Below the pieces are notes generated by a model that made no database searches, was not told the origin of the DNA, and was given only the letters and a program-made list of their open reading frames with translations. From the NCBI RefSeq assembly GCF_024733555.1, contig NZ_JANIOF010000002.1, positions 372,001-436,000 on the forward strand: a stretch of 64,000 nucleotides of DNA, given 5' to 3'. Origin of the DNA: Paenibacillus sp. SC116. GTDB taxonomy: Bacteria; Bacillota; Bacilli; Paenibacillales; Paenibacillaceae. This document shows, piece by piece, positions 56,828-64,000 of this stretch. The stretch's first letter is position 1. Each line of letters begins with the position of its first letter. The position numbers and the translations under genes were made by a program.

Positions 56828-57110
56828 GTCTCCAAAAGTGAAATGACCTCCTTTCATTCTTTTAACCCTCTCCTTATTACACAAACACGAGTTGTTTATA
56901 AATCATTATCCGTATTTCGCCACAGCATTATCGCGAGAACTATTCAACTATCTAAGCTCCCTTCAAACATTGTTTTCAAGCGAAGATTGTATTCTCATTT
57001 TGGGCGAACTTCATATACATCTTAATAGGTGGCTTGTTTGGCTATCTCTATGTGGGATGAACGACGGGCAAGTAACGAATGTACTTATTTGCCAGACGGA
57101 GGAGATGATT
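56828..57110 (+). other. Leader region upstream of nuoA
   Basis: 283 bp without a gene. Pyrimidine-rich at the start (ACCTCCTTTC), AT-rich in the middle, and with an imperfect GGCAAGTA/TACTT..TTGCC hairpin just before the nuoA ribosome binding site. No unambiguous promoter found, though one must exist here or transcription must read through from the Fur-controlled promoter. Confidence 0.4.
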
Positions 57111-57479
57111 ATGGCCTATTTCAACAATTACGTCATTGTAGCAATTTTTATAGCGTTAGGTATCCTACTGCCTATTGCTGCACTAACGCTTGGACGGTAT
57201 TTACGGCCGAGTAGGCCAACGGCGACGAAGATGACGACTTATGAGAGTGGGAATATACCTGTGGGGGCAGGACAAGTCCGATTCAACATTCGTTATTATT
57301 TGTTTGCGTTGATGTTTGTTATTTTCGATGTGGAAACCGTTTTCTTATATCCTTGGGCTGTCGCTTACAATCACTTGGGCTTATTTGCGTTAATTGAAAT
57401 GCTCATATTCGTAGCCATGCTGCTTGTAGGATTGATATATGCCTGGAAAAAGAAGGTGTTGAAATGGAATTCGCGTTAG
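57111..57479 (+). CDS. nuoA: NADH-quinone oxidoreductase subunit A
   Basis: 122-residue membrane subunit of complex I, three helices. Diagnostic block: [41 protein letters not shown] with the conserved Glu and Asp. ATG 57111 follows GGAGGAGATG; the longer reading upstream is non-coding. First gene of nuoABCDHIJKL; overlaps nuoB by 16 bp. Confidence 0.96.
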   Translation: MAYFNNYVIVAIFIALGILLPIAALTLGRYLRPSRPTATKMTTYESGNIPVGAGQVRFNIRYYLFALMFVIFDVETVFLYPWAVAYNHLGLFALIEMLIFVAMLLVGLIYAWKKKVLKWNSR

Positions 57480-57982
57480 ATTCGATATCAGCTGATGATC
57501 GTCGCGAGCTTGAGCGCAATGTATTTATGGGAACGTTGGAGCAGTTAAAGGCCTGGGCCCGCAGCAATTCGCTGTGGCCATTGACATTCGGACTTGCTTG
57601 CTGCGCGATTGAGATGATGGGGACAGGCGCTTCCCACTATGATTTAGACCGTTTCGGGGTTATATTTCGCACGTCTCCCCGTCAATCGGATGTGATGATT
57701 GTTGCTGGTACAGTAACGAAGAAGATGGCACCGCTGCTGCGTCGTTTGTACGATCAGATGCCTGAACCAAAGTGGGTTATTGCGATGGGCTCATGTGCAA
57801 CAGCTGGAGGTCCCTATGTGAAATCCTATGCGGTTGTAAATGGTGTCGATCAGGTAGTGCCTGTAGATGTGTACATTCCAGGTTGTCCTCCAAACCCGGC
57901 TGCTTTAATTTATGGGATTAATAAGCTGCAAGAGAAAATACGATATGAGGCCAAGACGGGGAAACGAGTGACGAGCAGATGA
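57464..57982 (+). CDS. nuoB: NADH-quinone oxidoreductase subunit B
   Basis: 172-residue hydrophilic subunit holding the N2 [4Fe-4S] cluster next to quinone. Ligands are Cys46 and Cys47 (GLACCAIEM), Cys111 ([11 protein letters not shown]) and Cys141 (VPGCPPNP). Start inside the end of nuoA behind AAGGTG; stop overlaps nuoC as ATGA. Confidence 0.97.
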   Translation: MEFALDSISADDRRELERNVFMGTLEQLKAWARSNSLWPLTFGLACCAIEMMGTGASHYDLDRFGVIFRTSPRQSDVMIVAGTVTKKMAPLLRRLYDQMPEPKWVIAMGSCATAGGPYVKSYAVVNGVDQVVPVDVYIPGCPPNPAALIYGINKLQEKIRYEAKTGKRVTSR

Positions 57983-58500
57983 GTGATAAGCCAGATCAAC
58001 TAGAACACGTAGAAGTTGAAGATACTCCTCAATCCAAGCTTGATCATTTAGTCGAGCAGTTAAAGCACGATATCGCGGAAGATGCTGTAGAAGAAGCTGT
58101 AATTAACGAAGTGAACGGACAATTGCCAACGATAACAGTAAAAAGGGAGCATTGGCTTGCTGTTGCTCATTGGTTTCAAGTAGATAAAGATTGGTCATGC
58201 GATTACTTGAGAAATTTAGCCGGTGTTGATCAAGGGGATGAGCTTGAGGTTGTTTATCATCTAATTGGTCTGCAAACAAGGCGAGAAATAGCGGTTCATG
58301 TGAAAACCGAACGGGAGCAAGCGTCGATACCTTCTGTAACTCATTTGTGGCTAACGGCGAATTGGAATGAGCGTGAAGTGTATGACTTGCTCGGGATTGA
58401 TTTTCCCGGACATCCAGACTTAAGGCGCATCATGATGCCAGACGATTGGGTAGGTTATCCACTACGTAAAGATTATGATCCCTCAGATTCGGAGGTGTAA
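57979..58500 (+). CDS. nuoC: NADH-quinone oxidoreductase subunit C
   Basis: 173-residue peripheral-arm subunit. Diagnostic end: [38 protein letters not shown]. The first 50 residues are an acidic Glu/Asp-rich extension. Separate from NuoD, unlike the fused NuoCD of enterobacteria. Confidence 0.96.
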   Translation: MSDKPDQLEHVEVEDTPQSKLDHLVEQLKHDIAEDAVEEAVINEVNGQLPTITVKREHWLAVAHWFQVDKDWSCDYLRNLAGVDQGDELEVVYHLIGLQTRREIAVHVKTEREQASIPSVTHLWLTANWNEREVYDLLGIDFPGHPDLRRIMMPDDWVGYPLRKDYDPSDSEV

Positions 58501-58505
58501 TCGCG

Positions 58506-59606
58506 TTGATTCGCACGGAGGAATTGCTATTGAACGTTGGACCTCAGCATCCAAGTACGCACGGCGTGTTTCGTATTGTACTGAAGCTGGATGGTGAAAT
58601 CATAAAAGAAGCTACGCCTGTTATGGGATACTTGCACCGTGGCACAGAGAAGCTGGCGGAGCAATTGAACTACACGCAAATTATTCCGTATACCGATCGG
58701 ATGGATTATGTCTCTGCGATGACGAACAATTATGTGCTCGTTCATGCTGTGGAGAAGATGATGAACATCGAGGTCCCAGAGCGGGCTGAATTCATGCGCC
58801 TAATTGTTATGGAATTGCAGCGGGTTGCTAGTCATCTGGTCTGGTGGGGCACGTATTTGCTGGATATCGGGGCGATGAGCCCATTTTTGTACGCGTTCCG
58901 TGATCGTGAAATCATTATTGATCTATTCAATGAGCTGTGCGGTGCGCGACTCACTTACAATTATATGCGTGTAGGAGGCGTCAAATGGGATGCCCCGAGT
59001 GGTTGGATCGATAAGGTGCGCGACTTTATCCCTTATATGCGCAAGCGGTTGAAAGAATACGACAAGTTGGTCAGTGGAAATGAGATTTTCCTCGCGCGGA
59101 TTAAAGGGGTAGGCAAATACGATGCACAGACAGCGATTGCCTACGGCTTGAGCGGTGCTAATTTACGTTGTACAGGCGTGAATTGGGATTTGCGCAAGCA
59201 GGAGCCATACAGCCTTTATGATCGCTTTGACTTTGATGTGCCGCTTTCCTACAACGGAGACTGCTATGATCGCTATTTGCTTCGAATCGAGGAAATTGTA
59301 CAGAGCTTGCGTATTTTGGAACAAGCGGTAGATCAGTTCCCATCCGAAGGCGAGACTATGGGTAAAGTACCACGTGTCATTCGTCCACCTACTGGTGAAG
59401 TATATGCTCGGATTGAATCGCCTCGGGGCGAAATCGGTTGCTACATCGTTTCGAAAGGCAAGGCAGAACCGTATCGTTTGAAGTTCCGCAGGCCTTCTTT
59501 CGTGAATCTGCAAATATTGCCGGAACTGCTCGTTGGTCAGTCGATGACCAATCTAATTACGATTCTTGGTGGAGTCGATATCGTAGTTGGGGAGGTGGAT
59601 TGCTAG
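58506..59606 (+). CDS. nuoD: NADH-quinone oxidoreductase subunit D
   Basis: 366-residue 49-kDa-type subunit forming the quinone site with NuoB. Starts with LLNVGPQHPSTHGVFR, including the quinone-site His, and has GYLHRGTEKLAE and RMDYVSAM. Start TTG 58506 behind GGAGGTG. Overlaps the nuoH GTG start by one base. Confidence 0.97.
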   Translation: MIRTEELLLNVGPQHPSTHGVFRIVLKLDGEIIKEATPVMGYLHRGTEKLAEQLNYTQIIPYTDRMDYVSAMTNNYVLVHAVEKMMNIEVPERAEFMRLIVMELQRVASHLVWWGTYLLDIGAMSPFLYAFRDREIIIDLFNELCGARLTYNYMRVGGVKWDAPSGWIDKVRDFIPYMRKRLKEYDKLVSGNEIFLARIKGVGKYDAQTAIAYGLSGANLRCTGVNWDLRKQEPYSLYDRFDFDVPLSYNGDCYDRYLLRIEEIVQSLRILEQAVDQFPSEGETMGKVPRVIRPPTGEVYARIESPRGEIGCYIVSKGKAEPYRLKFRRPSFVNLQILPELLVGQSMTNLITILGGVDIVVGEVDC

Positions 59607-60616
59607 TGACTGAGTTGCTTCAACAGGCACTAACTTGGCAGAACGGCCTCATTTTCCTTGGCTGGGCAATCGTGTTTCTATTTATCGTGTTAGGATTCGT
59701 TACCTATGCGATATATTTCGAGCGCAAAGTAATCGGCTGGATGCAGTTCAGACATGGTCCAACTCGTGTCGGTCCCTTAGGATTGCTCCAATCTGTCGCA
59801 GACGTATTAAAGCTCCTCATCAAAGAAGATACCATCCCGCAAAAAGCGGACCGCACCCTATTCATACTAGCTCCCATTATTACATTCGTACCTGCCTTTG
59901 CAGTTTTAGCGGTTATCCCGTACACACCTTCCTTGTATTTTTCAGATCTAAATGTAGGGTTGCTCTATTATGCAGCTCTTTCTAGCTTGTCCACGATTGG
60001 GATTATTCTGGGTGGGTGGGCCTCCAACAATAAATATTCCTTAATCGGGGGCATGCGCTCAGCAGCACAAATGATAAGTTATGAGATTCCACTGGTCATA
60101 TCTGTAGTAGGCGTCGTCATGCTTAGTGGTGGCTTAAGCTTGCGCAAGATTGTAGAAGCACAGGGCAATAACTTTTGGGAATGGAACCTGCTCCCGCAAA
60201 TCATTGGCTTTGTAGTGTTTATGATCGCAGCTGTGTCTGAGTTGAATCGAACCCCCTTTGATTTGCCGGAAGCGGAATCGGAGTTGGTGGCGGGCTATCA
60301 CGTGGAATACAGCGGATTCAGGTTTGCCTTCTTCATGTTGGCGGAGTATGTGTATGTGTTCGCGATTGCTAGTTTAACGACTGTTCTGTTTCTGGGCGGC
60401 TGGCATCCACCGCTCGCGATACTGGACTTCATCCCTGGTTTGTTATGGTTCATGTTGAAGTTTCTGTTCGTTGTATTTTTCTTATTTTGGCTGCGTGCAA
60501 CGATGCCGCGTATCCGTGTTGATCAATTGATGAGTTTCGGCTGGAAGGTGCTTCTGCCGCTTGCGCTAATCAATATTTTTGTCACAGCTGCGTACATCGA
60601 ATTGGTCGTGAAATAG
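59606..60616 (+). CDS. nuoH: NADH-quinone oxidoreductase subunit H
   Basis: 336-residue membrane subunit at the arm junction, eight or more helices. Diagnostic: FERKVIGWMQFRHGPTRVGPLGLLQSVADVLKLLIKEDTIP and the acidic loop ELNRTPFDLPEAESELVAGYH. GTG 59606 is used (GGGGAGGTGG upstream) since the longer frame runs through nuoD. Confidence 0.96.
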   Translation: MTELLQQALTWQNGLIFLGWAIVFLFIVLGFVTYAIYFERKVIGWMQFRHGPTRVGPLGLLQSVADVLKLLIKEDTIPQKADRTLFILAPIITFVPAFAVLAVIPYTPSLYFSDLNVGLLYYAALSSLSTIGIILGGWASNNKYSLIGGMRSAAQMISYEIPLVISVVGVVMLSGGLSLRKIVEAQGNNFWEWNLLPQIIGFVVFMIAAVSELNRTPFDLPEAESELVAGYHVEYSGFRFAFFMLAEYVYVFAIASLTTVLFLGGWHPPLAILDFIPGLLWFMLKFLFVVFFLFWLRATMPRIRVDQLMSFGWKVLLPLALINIFVTAAYIELVVK

Positions 60617-60686
60617 ATTCACAATATGAAAGCTTTCAACACACAGTAAGCGCTTAAGGAAGAAGCAGGTGAATGGAGGGAAGTCT

Positions 60687-61139
60687 GTGAAAGGGTTGTT
60701 TAAAGGATTGGCGGTCACCCTGAAAGCCATGACATCCAAAAAAGTTACGTATGCCTATCCTGATGTACCAATGCAGATGCCTGAGCGATTCCGAGGAGTC
60801 CAGCATTTTGATCCTGATAAATGTATTGTATGTAATGCTTGTGCGCGCATTTGCCCAACGGATTGCATCACACTGACTGGCAAGCCGCATCCAGACCCTA
60901 CTAAGAAGGGGAAAGTTATTGATACGTACGATATCAATTTCGAAATATGCATTTTATGTGATTTGTGTACGGAAGTATGTCCGACAGAGGCGATTATGAT
61001 GACGAACAACTTTGAGTTGGCTACTTACAGCCGCGATACGTTGTTCAAAGATAGAGAGTGGCTGAATGGCAATAATCAACTAATTCGTTATGACAACATT
61101 TCAATGCTTCCGAAGGGAGGCGGAAAAAAGGATGTTTGA
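60687..61139 (+). CDS. nuoI: NADH-quinone oxidoreductase subunit I
   Basis: 150-residue ferredoxin-like subunit with two [4Fe-4S] sites: Cys46, 49, 52, 56 (CIVCNACARIC) and Cys88, 91, 94, 98 (CILCDLCTEVC). GTG 60687 follows GGAGGGAAG; an in-frame GTG six codons earlier precedes that site. Overlaps nuoJ by 8 bp. In complexes lacking the NADH module this subunit is a candidate entry point for electrons. Confidence 0.96.
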   Translation: MKGLFKGLAVTLKAMTSKKVTYAYPDVPMQMPERFRGVQHFDPDKCIVCNACARICPTDCITLTGKPHPDPTKKGKVIDTYDINFEICILCDLCTEVCPTEAIMMTNNFELATYSRDTLFKDREWLNGNNQLIRYDNISMLPKGGGKKDV

Positions 61140-61701
61140 TCTTAGCTTTGTGTGGAACGGTCATTCGATAGTATTTCTCATATTGGCTGTATGCATCATA
61201 TCAGGAGCTGTATTCATGTTGAACTTCAGCAAAATTATACACATGGTCGTGTCGCTGGCTTTCACGTTTATTGGTCTAGCAGGTGTGTATGTGCTGCTTG
61301 AGGCGGAATTCGTGGCGACCGTCCAAATTCTCGTTTATGCGGGGGCCATCTCCATTTTGATGATATTCGGCATTATGATGACCAAGCATGACCAGTTAGA
61401 AGAGTCACCTCGTATTCAATGGAAAAGTATATTAGCTGCGATCGGCTGTTTAGCTCTTTTTGGCGCTATATTTTTTGCTATTCGCAGCACTTCATTCCCA
61501 TCGGTGCCCGCAGCGGGGCCGCTTGCTGAGGACAATACGTTGGAATTAGGCAAGCAGATTTTCACTGCACATGTCATTCCATTCGAGCTGTTGTCTGTAC
61601 TGCTAACAGTTGCCTTTATCGGAGCAATCGTTGTGGCTAAGCATGACGATGCGGAGGAAAACGAAGTAGTCGGCTCTGCAACTAGAGAGGGGGCGGAGTA
61701 A
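61132..61701 (+). CDS. nuoJ: NADH-quinone oxidoreductase subunit J
   Basis: 189-residue membrane subunit with five helices. Diagnostic: [27 protein letters not shown]. Start ATG 61132 behind GGGAGGCGG inside nuoI. Stop shares a base with the nuoK start (TAATG). Confidence 0.95.
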   Translation: MFDLSFVWNGHSIVFLILAVCIISGAVFMLNFSKIIHMVVSLAFTFIGLAGVYVLLEAEFVATVQILVYAGAISILMIFGIMMTKHDQLEESPRIQWKSILAAIGCLALFGAIFFAIRSTSFPSVPAAGPLAEDNTLELGKQIFTAHVIPFELLSVLLTVAFIGAIVVAKHDDAEENEVVGSATREGAE

Positions 61702-62012
61702 TGAGTTCGATGCTGGCTTCCTACTTAACGTTGGCTGCTATTTTATTTTGTATTGGGCTATACGGGGTGTTGACGAAGCGCAGTGCTGTCATTGTACTGC
61801 TGTCGATAGAGTTGATGCTTAATGCGGTTAATTTGAATTTGATTGCGTTCTCGAAGTATGGGGTCGTTCCCAGCTTGAAAGGACAAGTGTTTTCGTTGTT
61901 TAACATCGCGATTGCTGCAGCTGAGGTAGCCGTTGGCATTGCAATTTTAATTGCTTTATACCGCAATCGAGGTACGACGAATGTGGATGAGTTAAATGAA
62001 CTGCGAAACTAA
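61701..62012 (+). CDS. nuoK: NADH-quinone oxidoreductase subunit K
   Basis: 103-residue three-helix subunit with the membrane glutamates in [17 protein letters not shown] and [17 protein letters not shown]. Coupled to nuoJ by TAATG. Confidence 0.96.
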   Translation: MSSMLASYLTLAAILFCIGLYGVLTKRSAVIVLLSIELMLNAVNLNLIAFSKYGVVPSLKGQVFSLFNIAIAAAEVAVGIAILIALYRNRGTTNVDELNELRN

Positions 62013-62032
62013 CCGGAAAGGAGGGTGACGAT

Positions 62033-64000
62033 ATGGAGAGCGTCTATGCGCAGTATGTGTGGGCGGTGCCCATTTTCCCATTACTTGCGTTCCTTCTGCT
62101 GACGTTGGCAAGGTGTGCGGTTAAAGGGATAGCAGCATGTATTGGTGTCGGCAGCTCATTGATTGCTTGTGTCTTGTCCATTCTAATACTTTTGGAAAGA
62201 CTGACGGCGAATACAGACGTGTACACGGTAAACTTTGATTGGTTGAGCTTTGGTGCAGTCCATTTTCAGCTCGGTTATGAACTGACCAACTTGAATGCGC
62301 TTATGCTTGTCATCGTTACGGTAGTTAGCACACTCGTCAATCTTTATGCCAAAGGGTATATGGCAGATGATGAGCGGCAATCTGTATTTTTTGCATATAT
62401 AGGCTTGTTTACGTTCTCAATGCTCGGATTAGTTATATCGCCCAACTTGCTGCAGCTGTATATATTTTGGGAGCTAGTGGGAGTATGCTCCTTTCTCCTG
62501 ATTGGATTCTGGTATGAACGGCCAGCCGCCCGTGCTGCGGCAAAGAAAGCGTTTATTATGACGCGAATCGGGGATGTTGGCCTGCTTATCGCTATTCTGA
62601 TCTTGTTCTGGCACATGCCGAACCATGCGCTGGATTTTCAGACAATCGCTCAAGTGTTTGCTAGTACGGAAACGATGTCCCAATACGGGATATCAGCAGG
62701 TTTAGCGACTTGGATCGCTTCGCTTATCTTTTTAGGGGCAATAGGCAAGTCAGGTCAGTTCCCGCTTCATACGTGGCTGCCTGATGCGATGGAAGGACCA
62801 ACACCGATTTCGGCATTAATCCATGCAGCTACGATGGTGGCGGCGGGTGTCTATTTGGTAGCTCGGGCATTTGATATATTTCAAGTGTCTCAGACAGCAC
62901 TGTTAATCGTGGCTTCTGTTGGGGGATTTACGGCGATATTTGCCGCGACAATCGCTATTGCTCAGCGGGATATTAAGCGAATACTAGCGTATTCAACGGT
63001 AAGCCAATTAGGTTATATGATGCTTGCGCTAGGATTGGGCGCTGTTACAGCAGGCATATTTCATTTGTTCACTCATGCATTTTTCAAGGCGCTATTGTTT
63101 CTTGGAGCAGGCAGTATCATTCATGCAGTACATACCCAAAATATTTTTCACATCGGCGGGCGTGGCCGCAGTATGAAAATAACAGCATGGACCTTCGCCA
63201 TCGGTGCATTGGCCTTATCTGGAGTTCCGCCATTGTCTGGCTTTTGGTCAAAAGATGCGATTCTGAGTATCGCTTGGGAAAGCAATAAGCTGTTATTTGT
63301 AGTTGGTGTGATAACCGCATTTTTGACGGCATTTTATATGTCTCGATTGTTTTTTATGGCATTCACAGGAGCGAGCGCATCATCAACATTGGAAACAACA
63401 GTAGGAGCAAGTGGAGCAGCGGATGGTGTTAGAAGTAAGCCTGGCTCATCAAGCAATGTACATAAAGAAACGGAATCTACTATTCACGAGTCTCCAGCAG
63501 TGATGACTATTCCTCTAGTCGTGCTAGCTATACTTGCAGTGGTGGCAGGCTTCGTTTATACGCCATTTAATAGCGGTTTCGAAACATGGCTTACTGGAGA
63601 GGCGGCTAGTGACCATACAAACTTGATTGTGATCATCATCTCTACCTTTGTTGCATTGAGCGGAATTGGGCTAGGATATGTCGTTTATGGGCCGAAGGGG
63701 GTTCGGGAAGATCGGTGGAGCAACGTGATAAAGCCGCTATACCATCTTATTGAGCGCAAATATTATGTGGATGAGCTGTATACACTGTTTTTTGCCTATC
63801 CTCTCAAAGGGTTAGGAAAGGTGCTGTACATTTTTGATCGTTATATTATCGATGGACTTGTTCGGTGTACGGCCAACTTTACGGTTCAATTCGGTAAATG
63901 GTTTACACGGGTGCAGAATGGTCAGTTGCAGTCCTATGGCTTGCTTTCGTTGTATGGCTTCTCCGCGTTATTGCTTTTGCTGCTGCTGCTCGGAAAGGGG
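62033..64000 (+). CDS. nuoL: NADH-quinone oxidoreductase subunit L, 3' end cut by window
   Basis: 656 codons visible and still open at the window end. Antiporter-like membrane subunit with the conserved stretches FWELVGVCSFLLIGFWYE, GKSGQFPLHTWLPDAMEGPT (key Lys and His), STVSQLGYMMLALG and FTHAFFKALLFLGAGSIIH. A polar, Ser/Thr-rich cytoplasmic loop of about 45 residues (ASASSTLETTV onward) lies before the last helices. ATG 62033 follows AAAGGAGGGTG. The lateral helix and nuoM/nuoN should lie beyond the window. Confidence 0.95.
   Translation, partial: MESVYAQYVWAVPIFPLLAFLLLTLARCAVKGIAACIGVGSSLIACVLSILILLERLTANTDVYTVNFDWLSFGAVHFQLGYELTNLNALMLVIVTVVSTLVNLYAKGYMADDERQSVFFAYIGLFTFSMLGLVISPNLLQLYIFWELVGVCSFLLIGFWYERPAARAAAKKAFIMTRIGDVGLLIAILILFWHMPNHALDFQTIAQVFASTETMSQYGISAGLATWIASLIFLGAIGKSGQFPLHTWLPDAMEGPTPISALIHAATMVAAGVYLVARAFDIFQVSQTALLIVASVGGFTAIFAATIAIAQRDIKRILAYSTVSQLGYMMLALGLGAVTAGIFHLFTHAFFKALLFLGAGSIIHAVHTQNIFHIGGRGRSMKITAWTFAIGALALSGVPPLSGFWSKDAILSIAWESNKLLFVVGVITAFLTAFYMSRLFFMAFTGASASSTLETTVGASGAADGVRSKPGSSSNVHKETESTIHESPAVMTIPLVVLAILAVVAGFVYTPFNSGFETWLTGEAASDHTNLIVIIISTFVALSGIGLGYVVYGPKGVREDRWSNVIKPLYHLIERKYYVDELYTLFFAYPLKGLGKVLYIFDRYIIDGLVRCTANFTVQFGKWFTRVQNGQLQSYGLLSLYGFSALLLLLLLLGKG

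Overview
The window looks like a chromosomal stretch from a spore-forming, moderate-GC Firmicute of the Paenibacillus type. The evidence is the gene order prfA-prmC-spoIIR-ywlC-mntP-ywlE-rpiB-ywlG-glyA-upp-mnaA-atp, a sporulation gene with a sigma-F-like promoter, strong AGGAGG ribosome binding sites with frequent TTG and GTG starts, and a NADH-module-less nuo operon close to atp. No rRNA, tRNA, CRISPR array, prophage or complete insertion sequence was seen.

Layout. 1-4.0 kb: mannoside degradation pair (GH125, GH38). 4.0-5.0 kb: an AT-rich island with a degenerate 50-bp repeat and a 27-residue holin-like toxin gene. 5.0-8.4 kb (minus): polar amino-acid ABC importer behind a structured leader. 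8.4-15.7 kb: Xaa-Pro peptidase, an orphan TorD-type chaperone, a TetR-controlled paired SMR pump, cardiolipin synthase and a Fur-boxed siderophore-type ATPase. 16-23.7 kb: serine dehydratase, type-2 IPP isomerase, chemoreceptor, sodium:neurotransmitter-type symporter and a secreted protein with a threefold repeat. 24.2-31.5 kb: an unusual type II polyketide/fatty-acid-like cluster. 31.5-46.5 kb: the conserved core listed above, with a ZTP riboswitch. 46.6-53.9 kb: the F1Fo ATP synthase operon. 54-57 kb: NADH oxidase, a hydrolase and a candidate Fur-controlled small RNA. 57.1-64 kb: nuoABCDHIJKL, with nuoL cut by the window end.

The most notable system is the 24.2-31.5 kb cluster: acyltransferase, ketoreductase, FabZ-like dehydratase, hot-dog thioesterase, acyl carrier protein, a GcvT-like folate-dependent protein and one 817-residue protein fusing an intact ketosynthase to a second ketosynthase domain that has lost Cys and both His. 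That is a ready-made KS-chain-length-factor fusion. With a reductase and a dehydratase but no enoyl reductase, it predicts a polyene-like acyl chain; the GcvT-like gene suggests an unusual one-carbon step. The two long leaders in the cluster share a sequence motif and probably a regulator.

Other signals: a Fur-box promoter that runs straight into a terminator with no ORF (candidate FsrA/RyhB-like RNA), a ZTP riboswitch ahead of rpiB-ywlG-glyA, a hairpin that hides the mntP ribosome binding site, and Rex-like and FNR-like palindromes in front of nox. All functional assignments are read from sequence motifs and gene context; no database search was run.
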